A stretch of 35,260 bases of DNA. Origin: Rhodothermales bacterium (GTDB lineage Bacteria > Bacteroidota > Rhodothermia > Rhodothermales > UBA10348). The stretch spans positions 1-35,260 of the forward strand of contig JAFMNH010000015.1 of NCBI GenBank assembly GCA_017859335.1, written 5' to 3'. Every line of letters starts with the position of its first letter. Position 1 is the first letter of the stretch. The notes beneath the pieces are model-generated. The model saw only the letters and a list, made by a program, of their open reading frames with translations, had not been told where the DNA came from and searched no databases. This document shows, piece by piece, positions 16,002 through 25,066 of this stretch. The translations under genes were made by a program, and so were the position numbers.

Positions 16002-17213
16002 ATGTCTAAGCCATTCTTCAATCCGGACGACGCGTTCCAGTTTGAATCCCTGCTGGGAGAGGAAGAGCGTCTGATCATGGAAACGGCGCGTGAGTACGCC
16101 CAGACCCAGTTGGAACCGCGCGCCATGGAGGGCAATCAGGAGGGTATCTTCCATCAGGAGATACCGAAGGAGCTTGGTGAGCTCGGCTTGCTTGGCGCTA
16201 CCATCCCTGAGGAATACGGTGGGGTAGGTGCATCCTACACGGCCTACGGTCTGATTGCACGTGAGCTCGAGCGCGTCGATTCGGGATACCGTTCTTTCGC
16301 ATCCGTGCAGTCCTCCCTGGTCATGTATCCGATCATGGACTTCGGCACGGAAGAGATGCGCAGGAAGTATCTCCCGAAGCTGGCCACAGCCGAGTGGATT
16401 GGGTGCTTCGGTCTTACGGAACCTGATCATGGCTCAGACCCGGGCTCCATGGTCACGACAGCAACGCGGGGCGACGGGGGATTCATCTTGAATGGTGCCA
16501 AGATGTGGATCACCAACTCGCCGGTCGCGGATGTCTTTGTGGTGTGGGCCAAGTTGAAGGAGCATGCGGGAGATAGTGGCGTGATCCGAGGTTTTGTCCT
16601 GGAAAAGGGAATGGAAGGCCTCTCGGCACCCGTTACGCACAACAAGATGTCGTTGCGGGCTTCTCACACGGGGGAGATTGTCATGGACAACGTCTTCGTA
16701 CCCGAGGAAAACATGTTTCCAGAGGTGAAAGGCCTGAAAGGACCTTTTTCATGCCTGAACAACGCCCGCTACGGCATTGTCTGGGGCACGCTGGGAGCCG
16801 CCGAGAACTGCTACACACGTGCCCGGCAGTATGTCATGGAACGCAAACAGTTCGGATATCCGCTCGGCGCCATGCAACTGGTTCAGACAAAGCTGGCGAA
16901 CATGGTGACGGATATTACCCAGATGCAGCTTCTGGCCTGGCGCCTGGGGCATCTCAAGGATGCCGGTCAGTCACATCCTTCCATGATTTCGCTGGCCAAA
17001 CGCAATAACTGCGGTACAGCGCTGGACATTGCCCGTGTCGCACGGGACATGATGGGTGGCAACGGTATTACGGGAGAATATCGGGTCATCCATCACCTGG
17101 TCAATCTGGAAAGTGTCAACACGTACGAGGGTACCTACGACATTCACGGCCTCATTCTGGGACGCGAGCTTACCGGAATCCAATCGTTCACCCCACGGGG
17201 CAATGATCTGTAG
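16002..17213 (+). CDS. gcdH: Glutaryl-CoA dehydrogenase (acyl-CoA dehydrogenase family)
   Basis: An FAD flavoprotein expected to oxidise and decarboxylate glutaryl-CoA to crotonyl-CoA, a late step in lysine and tryptophan breakdown. The 403-residue product begins MSKPFFNPDDAFQFESLLGE. It has the glutaryl-specific block ERVDSGYRSFASVQSSLVMY, with Arg97 in place to bind the substrate's distal carboxylate. FGLTEPDHGSDPGSM and WITNSPVADVFVVWA (FAD/acyl-CoA binding) follow, then FSCLNNARYGIVWG and the catalytic base Glu376 in NTYEGTYDIHGLILGREL. The Arg/Glu pair sets it apart from ordinary acyl-CoA dehydrogenases. Upstream in-frame starts (to 15843) add sequence without family character. Downstream are two small membrane-protein genes; no other degradation genes are nearby. 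Confidence 0.93.
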   Translation: MSKPFFNPDDAFQFESLLGEEERLIMETAREYAQTQLEPRAMEGNQEGIFHQEIPKELGELGLLGATIPEEYGGVGASYTAYGLIARELERVDSGYRSFASVQSSLVMYPIMDFGTEEMRRKYLPKLATAEWIGCFGLTEPDHGSDPGSMVTTATRGDGGFILNGAKMWITNSPVADVFVVWAKLKEHAGDSGVIRGFVLEKGMEGLSAPVTHNKMSLRASHTGEIVMDNVFVPEENMFPEVKGLKGPFSCLNNARYGIVWGTLGAAENCYTRARQYVMERKQFGYPLGAMQLVQTKLANMVTDITQMQLLAWRLGHLKDAGQSHPSMISLAKRNNCGTALDIARVARDMMGGNGITGEYRVIHHLVNLESVNTYEGTYDIHGLILGRELTGIQSFTPRGNDL

Positions 17214-17329
17214 GTTCTGACGCCCCGGCAACGACCGCATTGCAGGGAATGGCACGCTGGATGTAACCCGAGACCAACTGGGCGCGTAAACGAAGTGATC
17301 CAGCACCCCGCAACCATCCCCCCGGCCTG

Positions 17330-17620
17330 ATGAGTTTTGCAATCGTTGCCATGATTCTTGGCTTCACCCTGATTGTGGTGAAGATGGGGCTAGACTATTC
17401 CAGAGCGCGATTGGAAGCATTGCCCGAGGCGCCTCCGGATGCTACGCTGCTTGTGTCCGAACTCGAGGAAATGATTTCAGGTGCGATAGCAGAGGCAGTT
17501 CGACCCCTTGAGCACCGCATAGAGGAACTGGAGACCTTGCGGTTGCCGTCTGCGTCTTCGGATGGCCCTGCGCAAACGCTCGGAAATACAGAGGACCATT
17601 CGCAATCCGCGGGATCGTGA
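17330..17620 (+). CDS. Small single-pass membrane protein with coiled-coil segment (paralogue 1)
   Basis: A 96-residue protein that I do not recognise. Residues 2-20 (SFAIVAMILGFTLIVVKMG) form one transmembrane helix, followed by a basic YSRAR and a proline-rich linker. An amphipathic helix likely to form a coiled coil runs from about 43 to 70 (SELEEMISGAIAEAVRPLEH), and the tail is polar and Ser-rich. The next gene has the same plan and a clearly similar helix, so the two look like a tandem duplication. It lies 116 bases after gcdH on the same strand. The architecture loosely recalls PspB-like envelope-stress proteins, but no sequence motif supports that call. Confidence 0.7.
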   Translation: MSFAIVAMILGFTLIVVKMGLDYSRARLEALPEAPPDATLLVSELEEMISGAIAEAVRPLEHRIEELETLRLPSASSDGPAQTLGNTEDHSQSAGS

Positions 17621-17730
17621 TCTGGGTTGTATGTTGGGTACTCCGATGGCTGGAGATTCCGATCCTGTGCGTTCACTGATGTATGTGCACGCTACCTCAG
17701 GTGAGTCCGAACCGAACCCACGACATCGCC

Positions 17731-18075
17731 ATGCCTGAAGAAATTTTCGTCCTGCTCCTGATGCTCATCCTGAGCATGTTCGGTGTGACCGTTACATCCA
17801 TGATCCTGCGTCATCGGCGTAAGCTTCGCGCCGGGACCCAATCATCCGGGACCAGTATGACCACCTCCGAGCTGGAGCGGATCATGCGTCATGCAGTCCA
17901 GGAGGCAACCTTGCCTCTTGCGGCCAAGATCGAGGGCCTCGAAATGGAGCTTTCCCATCTAGGCACCGTTCGTGGGCATCTTGGTGCACCAGAGGCCTCT
18001 CGTCAGGCACTGACCAATGCGGAGAGGCCATCAGAATCGGAGTCCATGACGACCACAGCCACTTACCGGACGTAA
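17731..18075 (+). CDS. Small single-pass membrane protein with coiled-coil segment (paralogue 2)
   Basis: A 114-residue protein of unknown function. Residues 4-26 (EIFVLLLMLILSMFGVTVTS) are transmembrane, then RHRRK marks the cytosolic side. A linker follows, and residues 46-74 form a predicted amphipathic helix starting SELERIMRHAVQEATLPLAA. Aligned without gaps to the previous gene's helix, 13 of 26 positions are identical (SELE, A, EA, PL, I, E and LE). ATG 17731 was chosen because the transmembrane helix starts right after it; an upstream in-frame ATG at 17683 adds 16 polar residues. The gene ends one base before the rsgA GTG start, so the two are probably translated together. Confidence 0.72.
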   Translation: MPEEIFVLLLMLILSMFGVTVTSMILRHRRKLRAGTQSSGTSMTTSELERIMRHAVQEATLPLAAKIEGLEMELSHLGTVRGHLGAPEASRQALTNAERPSESESMTTTATYRT

Positions 18076-18076
18076 C

Positions 18077-19021
18077 GTGGAAGGTCTCATCCTACGATCC
18101 ACGGGCAGTCGGCATGAGGTGCTGACCGAGGATGGTGTCATCTCGTGCACCATCAGAGGCAAGTTTCGGCTGCAGGAAGAGGACGCTACCAATCCGGTGG
18201 TTATCGGTGACCGGGTGGTCATTCAGACCAATCTGGATGGCAGTGGGGTAATCATTGAAAGGCTTGAACGACATGGCAAGCTCAGTCGTCGGGCTGCCGG
18301 CAGGAAAGTGGGCCGTGAGCACGTCATCATCGCCAATCTGGATATGGCTTGGGTCGTTCAGAGCGTCCGAAAGCCGCGAATGAATCCGGGTTTCATCGAT
18401 CGTTTTCTGGTGATGGCTGAATATCGCGGCATTGCGGCAGGCATCGTCCTGAACAAAATGGACCTGATGGATGAGCGAGCCGAGGAGTACATTGGCTTTT
18501 TCGTTGAGCTCTATTCCGGATTGGGCTATCCGATGATGTTCACCTCGGTGGAGAGGGAGGAGGGTATTGAGGACCTTCGCTCGGCCATGCAAACAGGTAT
18601 CCACGTACTGGTCGGTCCTTCGGGTGTAGGAAAATCGTCGTTGCTCAATGCCCTCAGACCGAATCTGGCCCTCCGCACCGGGGGCATCAGTGAGGCAACG
18701 CAGAAGGGAAAACATACCACCACGTATGCCGAGCTCCTGCCCATCGGGGACCTACGCCTTGATGGTGGATTCATCGGAGATACGCCGGGCCTCAGGGAGT
18801 TTGGCCTGGTGGACATCGAAGCCGGCGAGCTGTCCCATTACTTCGTGGAATTCAGGGACCACCTGGACGACTGCCGTTTCCCGAACTGTACGCACGATCA
18901 CGAGCCGGGCTGTCGAATCAAAGAGTTGGTGCAGGACGACATACTTGCCGTTGAACGGTATGAGAGCTACATCAACATGCTGCGCTCCATACAGTTGGGC
19001 GATCAGGACGTGGGGCGCTGA
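18077..19021 (+). CDS. rsgA: Ribosome small-subunit GTPase RsgA
   Basis: RsgA is a circularly permuted GTPase that checks late 30S maturation and releases assembly factors. The 314-residue protein has an N-terminal OB-fold (about residues 1-75). The G motifs come in permuted order: G4 NKMD at 126-129, then G1 GPSGVGKS at 180-187, the TQKGKHTTT switch region near 212-220, and G3 DTPG at 235-238. The C-terminal zinc site is Cys266, Cys271, His273 and Cys279, in CRFPNCTHDHEPGC. The start is GTG at 18077, placed directly after the upstream stop. It converges on topA with a 22-base gap. Confidence 0.96.
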   Translation: MEGLILRSTGSRHEVLTEDGVISCTIRGKFRLQEEDATNPVVIGDRVVIQTNLDGSGVIIERLERHGKLSRRAAGRKVGREHVIIANLDMAWVVQSVRKPRMNPGFIDRFLVMAEYRGIAAGIVLNKMDLMDERAEEYIGFFVELYSGLGYPMMFTSVEREEGIEDLRSAMQTGIHVLVGPSGVGKSSLLNALRPNLALRTGGISEATQKGKHTTTYAELLPIGDLRLDGGFIGDTPGLREFGLVDIEAGELSHYFVEFRDHLDDCRFPNCTHDHEPGCRIKELVQDDILAVERYESYINMLRSIQLGDQDVGR

Positions 19022-19043
19022 ACAGGCGCTTACGTTCAGGGCG

Positions 19044-21614
19044 TCACTTCTTTTTTTTCGAGCGGCTGGTCCCCTTTTTCTTCGTCGCTTTGGCGTTCAA
19101 AAGTTCAATGGCATCCTGCAGTGTGACGGCTTCCACGGGCTGATTTTTGGGTAGGGATGCGTTGACGCGCTGGTGTTTGACGTACGGACCATAGCGGCCT
19201 TCCCAGACTTCTATCATGTCGCCCGATTCGGGATGCTCGCCAATCACCCGGAGTGGCTTGTTGCGCGCCTCTTTTTTGGCAATCAGTTCGAGCGCCCGGT
19301 CATAACCGATCCCGAGAATGTCGTCATCCTTGGTCAGCGATGCGAAGACGGAGCCGTGTTGGACGTAGGGACCGAACCGGCCAATATTAGCCTTGATCAC
19401 TTTGCCGGTATCCGGGTGATTGCCCAGTTCCTTGGGTAATTCCAGCAGCTTGAGTGCCTTGTCGAAATCTACGTCCGCGGCGTCCATGTTCTTGGGCACG
19501 GACACCCGCTTCGGTTTGCCCTCCTGTTCGTCGTCACCCAACTGCACATATGAACCGTAGGGGCCTTTCTTGACGAAAACCGGCATTTCATGGGCCGGGT
19601 GGATACCCAGGATATCATCGCCACGCTCCTTTTCCTCGATGAACCTGGCAAGATCAGCCTGTTCGATGTCGCCCGGTGCAGCGTCCGGCGGTATGGATGC
19701 CACTTTGCGCTCTTCGTCTTCACCGAACTCGACGTACGGACCGTATTTTCCGACCCGAACGACATACGGCATCCACTTCTCGAAGGTAATGCCCGATACT
19801 TCCCTTGCGTCGATGGTGTCGAGTCCGGCATCTATAGAAGCTGAAAGTCCGTTCTCTCCGTCGTAGAACGATTTCAGATACGGTGTGGCCTCGATCTTTC
19901 CGTCCGCAATGTCATCGAGTACCTGCTCCATGCCGGCCGTGAATCCGGTGTCGACCAGATTACCGAATTGCTGCTCAAGCAGATTGTTCGTGGCAAAGGC
20001 TGTGAACGTTGGGATGAGCTGACTGCGGTCACGACGGACGTATCCTCGGCGCACAATCGTGTCAATGATGGAGGCGTAGGTACTCGGCCTCCCGATACCT
20101 TCCTGCTCCAGCATACGGATCAACGTGGCATCCGTATAGCGGGCCGGGGGTTTTGTGGCATGGCCGGACGCTTCCAGCGCTTTAAGGTCGACTACATCGC
20201 CCTCGTTCAGGGGAGGCAGTGGGTTCTCTGAGTTGTCCAGTGCAGCATCCGGGTCATCTGATCCTTCCACGTAGGCCCGCATGAAGCCGGCGAACTCAAT
20301 GGTCTGTCCGCTGGCCCGGAACACGGATGCGTCCGTACCCGATCCGGCCTGGATGCGAACCGTAGTCCGCCGGATACTGGCGTCGGCCATCTGTGATGCC
20401 ATCGTACGCTTCCAGATCATGTCGTACAGGGCCGCTTCGTTACCGGACAGTCTCAGTTCCTCGGCAGTCCGCATTTCCGTACCTGCGGGCCGGATAGCCT
20501 CGTGCGCTTCTTGTGCATTACGGACTTTGCCGGTAAAGGTGCGGGGGCCATCGCTCAGGAAGTCATCCCCATAGCGCTTGGAAACGGCTGCCCGGGCTGC
20601 TGAGACAGCTTCCTTCGAGAGCGTCGTGGAATCCGTTCGCATGTAGGTAATGAAACCCTGCTCGTAAAGCTTCTGGGCTACGCGCATGGTGTCCCGGGCT
20701 GATAATCTCAGCTTCCGGCTGGACTCCTGTTGCAGGGTGGAGGTAATGAATGGCGCTGTTGGCTTGCGGGTCGTGCTCCGGTGCTGGACTTCCGTTACTG
20801 TCCAGGCCCCCTTGGGCAAGGTGGATTCGAGTTCGCGCGCACGGGTTTCCTTCAGCACAATGACATCCTTTCCGTCAACCGTTCCCTCGGCCAGACGGCC
20901 GGTGTTGTCGTCAAAATCCCGACCCGAGGCCAGGCGCAGCCCAGCGGTGTGGGTCATGACAGCGTCAAACGGGGCGCCCTTCGTGGCCAGATCAGCCTTC
21001 AGATCCCAGTATTCTGCCGGTACAAAAAGAATGCGTTCCTTCTCCCGCTGCACCAGAATGCGTACGGCCACACTCTGCACACGTCCTGCCGACAATTTGG
21101 GGGCAATCTTCTTCCAGAGCAGGGGGGAGATGGAATACCCTACGAGCCGATCCAGCACGCGCCGCGTCTCCTGCGCTTCGACCAGGTTCTGATCCATCTC
21201 GCGCGTGTTCTCAAGCGCCTCGAGAATGGCGGGTTTGGTGATTTCGTGGAAGACCATGCGGCGCACGGGCACCTTCGGGGAGAGTACTTCCAAGAGGTGC
21301 CATCCGATCGACTCACCTTCACGATCTTCATCCGTCGCGATAAACAGCTCGTCAGCACCTTTCAGCGCATCCTTGAGCTGCTTGACGACCTTTTTCTTGT
21401 CTGTCGGTACGATGTACAGAGGAGAGTAATCCTCTTCCACGTTCACACCGAGTCGGGACCATTTCTGCTTTTTGTACTTCTCTGGGATCTGGGAAGCAGA
21501 CGGCGGGAGGTCCCTGACGTGTCCCATGCTGGCCTCCACGACATAACTGTCCGGGAGGAATTTGCGGATGGTACGGGCTTTAGTCGGGGATTCGACGACA
21601 ACGAGTCGCTTCAT
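19044..21614 (-). CDS. topA: DNA topoisomerase I
   Basis: A type IA topoisomerase that relaxes negative supercoils. The 856-residue enzyme starts MKRLVVVESPTKARTIRKFL, the toprim start with Glu8. The toprim acidic triad is in TDEDREGE (Asp95, Asp97, Glu99). The active-site tyrosine is Tyr324 in GFITYMRTDST, and PKLSAGRVQSVAVRILVQRE and EGIGRPSTYASIIDTIVRRG are also diagnostic. The C-terminal part, from about residue 600, holds four repeats of the GKYGPYVEFG / GPYGSYVQLG / GRFGPYVQHG / GRYGPYVKH type. There are no Cys4 zinc ribbons, and the end is a Lys-rich tail. A longer form starting at 21725 is open but lacks family sequence before ATG 21614. It diverges from ppdK. Confidence 0.97.
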   Translation of the reverse strand: MKRLVVVESPTKARTIRKFLPDSYVVEASMGHVRDLPPSASQIPEKYKKQKWSRLGVNVEEDYSPLYIVPTDKKKVVKQLKDALKGADELFIATDEDREGESIGWHLLEVLSPKVPVRRMVFHEITKPAILEALENTREMDQNLVEAQETRRVLDRLVGYSISPLLWKKIAPKLSAGRVQSVAVRILVQREKERILFVPAEYWDLKADLATKGAPFDAVMTHTAGLRLASGRDFDDNTGRLAEGTVDGKDVIVLKETRARELESTLPKGAWTVTEVQHRSTTRKPTAPFITSTLQQESSRKLRLSARDTMRVAQKLYEQGFITYMRTDSTTLSKEAVSAARAAVSKRYGDDFLSDGPRTFTGKVRNAQEAHEAIRPAGTEMRTAEELRLSGNEAALYDMIWKRTMASQMADASIRRTTVRIQAGSGTDASVFRASGQTIEFAGFMRAYVEGSDDPDAALDNSENPLPPLNEGDVVDLKALEASGHATKPPARYTDATLIRMLEQEGIGRPSTYASIIDTIVRRGYVRRDRSQLIPTFTAFATNNLLEQQFGNLVDTGFTAGMEQVLDDIADGKIEATPYLKSFYDGENGLSASIDAGLDTIDAREVSGITFEKWMPYVVRVGKYGPYVEFGEDEERKVASIPPDAAPGDIEQADLARFIEEKERGDDILGIHPAHEMPVFVKKGPYGSYVQLGDDEQEGKPKRVSVPKNMDAADVDFDKALKLLELPKELGNHPDTGKVIKANIGRFGPYVQHGSVFASLTKDDDILGIGYDRALELIAKKEARNKPLRVIGEHPESGDMIEVWEGRYGPYVKHQRVNASLPKNQPVEAVTLQDAIELLNAKATKKKGTSRSKKKK

Positions 21615-21931
21615 GGGAATCAGATTCGAGGAAGGATATGCGGCGCAGATCGAGGCGAGCACCGAGGCTGTACTGCGACGGGCCAGCAAGGACCCTCTCA
21701 CGCATCGCCCGGCGCTGCGTTCCAAGAGGGGCCGGAAGCGCTACCAGTCTTTAATGATTTCTTAGAACGCTGAAGAGGGGGCGAGAGAAGGATCTCCGTA
21801 TATTCGTTCAGTTTCGCCACAAGCGAAAAGCTGGCCTGGCGAGGCGAGGTGCCCCTTCCGATCGCGACGATTTCGATCGGCACGGTTCAGCGGCACCGAC
21901 ACCATTCCCTTCAACGGATCAATTACACGAG
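21615..21931. promoter_or_regulatory. 317-base divergent intergenic region between topA and ppdK
   Basis: No convincing gene is visible here; the in-frame extension of topA to 21725 lacks family sequence. Promoters for both genes should lie here, but I cannot assign -35/-10 pairs with confidence. An A/T-rich patch spans about 21748-21772. Two short inverted repeats stand out: TTTCGC/GCGAAA (21812-21817 and 21823-21828, 5-base spacer) and CCGATCG/CGATCGG (21858-21864 and 21874-21880, 9-base spacer). The second has operator-like geometry and lies 52 bases before the ppdK start. The ppdK ATG lacks a clear Shine-Dalgarno sequence. Confidence 0.45.
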
Positions 21932-24577
21932 ATGGCAGACAATCTGACGAAACTGGTCTACAAGTTCGGTGATGGCATTGCCGAAGGCGACAAGTCCATG
22001 AAAGCCCATTTGGGTGGCAAGGGCGCCAACCTGTCCGAGATGAGTTCGATCGGGCTCCCGGTACCTCCCGGGTTCACCATCAACACGGACAGCTGCAAGT
22101 ACTACAGCGAACACGGTGGCCAATGGCCGCAGAATCTCGACGATCAGGTCCGCGATGGCATTGATCATATCGCCTCCCAGATGGGAGCCGGATTCGGCGA
22201 TTCGGACAACCCGCTGTTGGTATCGGTTCGATCCGGCGCCGCCGTTTCGATGCCCGGCATGATGGACACCGTCCTCAACCTGGGTCTGAATGATGCAGCC
22301 GTGGAAGGTCTTGCCCGCAAGAGTGGCAACGAACGTTTCGCCTACGATGCCTATCGTCGTTTCATCGATATGTTCGGTGACGTGGTCATGGGCGTACACC
22401 ACGAGTATTTCGAGGAGGCCATCGAGGCGCTCAAGAAAGAACGCGGCGTGGAGAACGATGTCGACCTCTCGGCAGGTGACCTCAAAGTGCTGGTGGACCG
22501 CTACAAGGCCATCTACCGTGAGCACACGGGTGCCATGTTCCCCGAAGATCCCTACGAGCAGCTCAAGCTGTCCATCAATGCTGTTTTTGGTTCCTGGGAC
22601 AGCGATCGTGCCCTCAAGTATCGTACGATCAACAAGATTACCGGTCTTATCGGCACGGCTGTCAACGTGCAGGCCATGGTCTTCGGCAACATGGGTGAGG
22701 GCAGTGGAACGGGCGTTTTGTTCACGCGCAACCCCTCCACGGGGGAGAACACGCTCTACGGCGAATTCCTGGTCAATGCCCAGGGCGAGGATGTGGTAGC
22801 CGGAATCCGGACGCCCGAGGATCTCTCTCGCATGGCAGATGTGTTTCCTTCGGCCTATGCCCGCCTTGTCGAGGTGACGCAGCAGCTTGAAAAGCACTAC
22901 CGCAACATGCAGGACATCGAGTTCACCGTCCAGGACGGTAACCTCTTCATCCTGCAAACCCGCAACGGAAAACGGACGGGTGCTGCCGCTGTCAAGATTG
23001 CGGTGGACATGGTTGACGAAGGCCTGATTACGACGAAAGAGGCCGTTCGCGACATGGTGGAGCCGGGTCATCTGGACCAGCTCTTGCACCCGGGTTTCGA
23101 AAATCCGGATGCGTACAAGAACGACGTCATCGCCACGGGACTTCCAGCCTCTCCGGGAGCGGCTGTCGGGAAGGTCGTTTTCTCCGCTGACGAGGCCGAG
23201 GCGCGGCACGCTGCCGGAGAGAAGGTCATTCTCGTCCGTATCGAAACCAGCCCAGAGGATGTGGGCGGCATGAACGCGGCCGAGGGTATCCTGACCAGTC
23301 GAGGCGGCATGACGTCGCACGCGGCGGTTGTGGCTCGTGGATGGGGCAAACCGTGCGTGGCGGGTTGTGGCGACGTCGTGATCGATTACAAGGCACAGAA
23401 ATTCACAGCGGGCGGCACCACGGTCAGCGACGGCGACTGGATTTCCATCAATGGAACGACCGGGGAAGTCATTACGGGTGCGCAGAGCCTCGTAGCCCCG
23501 GAATTGACCGGTGATTTTGGCACGTTCATGACCTGGGTCGATACGTTCCGCACCATGAAAGTGCGTACGAACGCCGACGCCCCGGCCGATGCCGCCAAGG
23601 CCATCGAGTTCGGCGCCGAGGGTATCGGTCTGTGTCGCACGGAGCACATGTTCTTCGAGGGCGATCGCATTGACAGCGTGCGGGAAATGATCCTTGCATC
23701 CGACGAAGCGGCACGCCGCAACGCGCTGGCCAAATTGCTCCCCTACCAGAAGGAGGACTTCCTTGGCATCTTCAAGGCGATGGCGGGCAAGCCGGTGACC
23801 GTACGCCTCCTGGATCCACCGCTCCACGAATTCCTCCCGCACGGAGAGGAAGACATGAAGGAGATGGCCGAAAAGATGGGTGTCAGCCTGGATGTGGTCA
23901 AGGCCAAAGTGGATGCACTCTCCGAGTTCAACCCGATGCTTGGTCACCGCGGATGTCGCCTCGGCATCACGTATCCGGAAATCACCGAGATGCAGACGCG
24001 CGCCATCATTGAGGCAGCGGTGGAACTGTCTGAGGACGGCGTAGCCGTGTATCCCGAGATCATGGTGCCCCTGATCGGTACCGTAGAAGAGTTTGCCAAC
24101 CAGAAGGCGGTCATCTCGGCGACGGCAGAACTCGTGTTTGCCGAGAAAAGCGCCCGCGTCGATTTCCTCATCGGAACGATGATCGAGATTCCCCGTGCTG
24201 CACTTACGGCGGACAAGATTGCAGCGGAAGCCGAGTTCTTCTCGTTTGGAACGAACGACCTTACGCAGATGACCTTCGGTTATTCGCGGGACGATGCGGG
24301 CGTATTCCTGCCCGAGTATGTAGGCCGCAAGATCCTTCCAGAGGACCCGTTCCAGTCGCTCGATGTCGATGGCGTTGGTCAGCTCGTCCAGATCGGAACG
24401 GAACGCGGACGTACGGCTCGTGAGGGCCTCAAAGTGGGTATCTGTGGCGAGCATGGTGGCGATCCACGCTCGGTGCACTTCTGCTTTGAGGTCGGCATGG
24501 ACTATGTGTCCTGCTCACCGTTCCGTGTGCCGATAGCCCGTCTAGCTGCAGCGCAGGCTGCGTTGGCGGCCGAGTAA
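21932..24577 (+). CDS. ppdK: Pyruvate, phosphate dikinase
   Basis: It interconverts pyruvate, ATP and phosphate with phosphoenolpyruvate, AMP and pyrophosphate. The 881-residue protein, of typical length, starts [20 protein letters not shown]. The nucleotide-binding domain carries [40 protein letters not shown] and [18 protein letters not shown]. The swivelling phosphohistidine domain has [20 protein letters not shown] with catalytic His463. The PEP/pyruvate barrel has [51 protein letters not shown] and the acid/base Cys838 in [10 protein letters not shown]. Transcription ends at a strong terminator at 24604-24645. The opposite strand is also open over almost the whole gene, which I read as a codon-bias effect. 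Confidence 0.98.
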   Translation: MADNLTKLVYKFGDGIAEGDKSMKAHLGGKGANLSEMSSIGLPVPPGFTINTDSCKYYSEHGGQWPQNLDDQVRDGIDHIASQMGAGFGDSDNPLLVSVRSGAAVSMPGMMDTVLNLGLNDAAVEGLARKSGNERFAYDAYRRFIDMFGDVVMGVHHEYFEEAIEALKKERGVENDVDLSAGDLKVLVDRYKAIYREHTGAMFPEDPYEQLKLSINAVFGSWDSDRALKYRTINKITGLIGTAVNVQAMVFGNMGEGSGTGVLFTRNPSTGENTLYGEFLVNAQGEDVVAGIRTPEDLSRMADVFPSAYARLVEVTQQLEKHYRNMQDIEFTVQDGNLFILQTRNGKRTGAAAVKIAVDMVDEGLITTKEAVRDMVEPGHLDQLLHPGFENPDAYKNDVIATGLPASPGAAVGKVVFSADEAEARHAAGEKVILVRIETSPEDVGGMNAAEGILTSRGGMTSHAAVVARGWGKPCVAGCGDVVIDYKAQKFTAGGTTVSDGDWISINGTTGEVITGAQSLVAPELTGDFGTFMTWVDTFRTMKVRTNADAPADAAKAIEFGAEGIGLCRTEHMFFEGDRIDSVREMILASDEAARRNALAKLLPYQKEDFLGIFKAMAGKPVTVRLLDPPLHEFLPHGEEDMKEMAEKMGVSLDVVKAKVDALSEFNPMLGHRGCRLGITYPEITEMQTRAIIEAAVELSEDGVAVYPEIMVPLIGTVEEFANQKAVISATAELVFAEKSARVDFLIGTMIEIPRAALTADKIAAEAEFFSFGTNDLTQMTFGYSRDDAGVFLPEYVGRKILPEDPFQSLDVDGVGQLVQIGTERGRTAREGLKVGICGEHGGDPRSVHFCFEVGMDYVSCSPFRVPIARLAAAQAALAAE

Positions 24578-24603
24578 ATAGGGGCGTATTCCACGATGCG
24601 CTC

Positions 24604-24645
24604 GACGGGCGGGCGGCCATCAGGCCGCCCGCCCGTCCTATTTTT
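24604..24645 (+). terminator. Intrinsic terminator after ppdK
   Basis: A perfect 15-bp stem (24604-24618 with 24623-24637) closes a four-base ATCA loop and is followed by CTATTTTT (the T-run is 24641-24645). It starts 27 bases after the ppdK stop. This is the clearest rho-independent terminator in the window. Confidence 0.9.
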
Positions 24646-24710
24646 GTACCCTGGTGCCGATGATCGATGTCGCAGAGCGCTGGCGCTGTAACCTCCGGCT
24701 CCAGCATGCG

Positions 24711-24739
24711 TTGACTCAGGTGTACCCCAATGATATTGG
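24711..24739 (+). promoter_or_regulatory. Possible promoter for the small-gene pair after ppdK
   Basis: TTGACT at 24711-24716 resembles a -35 box. At 17 bases spacing lies TATTGG (24734-24739), a mediocre -10. It sits between the ppdK terminator and ATG 24758, where a promoter is required. The match is partial, and primary sigma-factor preferences in this lineage may differ. Confidence 0.33.
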
Positions 24740-24757
24740 CACCAACCGGACCTGGTC

Positions 24758-25066
24758 ATGGCATCAGAAAATCAGACGAACGATCAAAGGCAGGCATCAT
24801 CCGGGCATCATCGCTCGAAGGCATACGACGATGCCCGCAGCGGTTTTGACCGCCTGCGCATGGAAGAGAAGGCTGCCTTTCTGCTCGAATCCATCCTGAA
24901 CACCGTCGCAGACGGTCTCAAAGACGTGTCTGCTCAGGTCTCTGATGCCCTTCGTCATGGATGCAGCAGCAGCGATCCAGATAACGACGCAGCCTCAGAG
25001 GAAGAGGTCCACATGGGCGAAGAGCATGAAGGCGAAGCCGGTGACGAGCATGGGGAGCATGTCTGA
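24758..25066 (+). CDS. Small hypothetical protein, acidic His/Glu-rich tail (pair member 1)
   Basis: A 102-residue protein that I do not recognise. The N-terminal 25 residues are polar. Residues 30-60 form a predicted amphipathic helix (FDRLRMEEKAAFLLESILNT), and the last 30 residues are very acidic with scattered His (EEEVHMGEEHEGEAGDEHGE). No signal peptide or full transmembrane helix is present. The next gene overlaps its end by 8 bases (ATGTCTGA) and shares the ungapped pattern F-x-R-L-x4-K-A-x-F-L. The acidic tail might bind metal, but that is only a composition-based thought. The gene is isolated between the ppdK terminator and convergent lon. Confidence 0.6.
   Translation: MASENQTNDQRQASSGHHRSKAYDDARSGFDRLRMEEKAAFLLESILNTVADGLKDVSAQVSDALRHGCSSSDPDNDAASEEEVHMGEEHEGEAGDEHGEHV

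Noticed and set aside
20730-21773. 347-codon frame antisense to the topA 5' half
   Set aside because: It overlaps the toprim and active-site regions of topA and has no recognisable domain.
21923-24478. An 851-codon open frame antisense to ppdK
   Set aside because: ppdK is unmistakable over the same interval with all catalytic residues. The antisense translation has no recognisable domain and is rich in His, Arg and Gly, as expected from the complement of GC-biased codons. It is treated as a codon-usage artefact.
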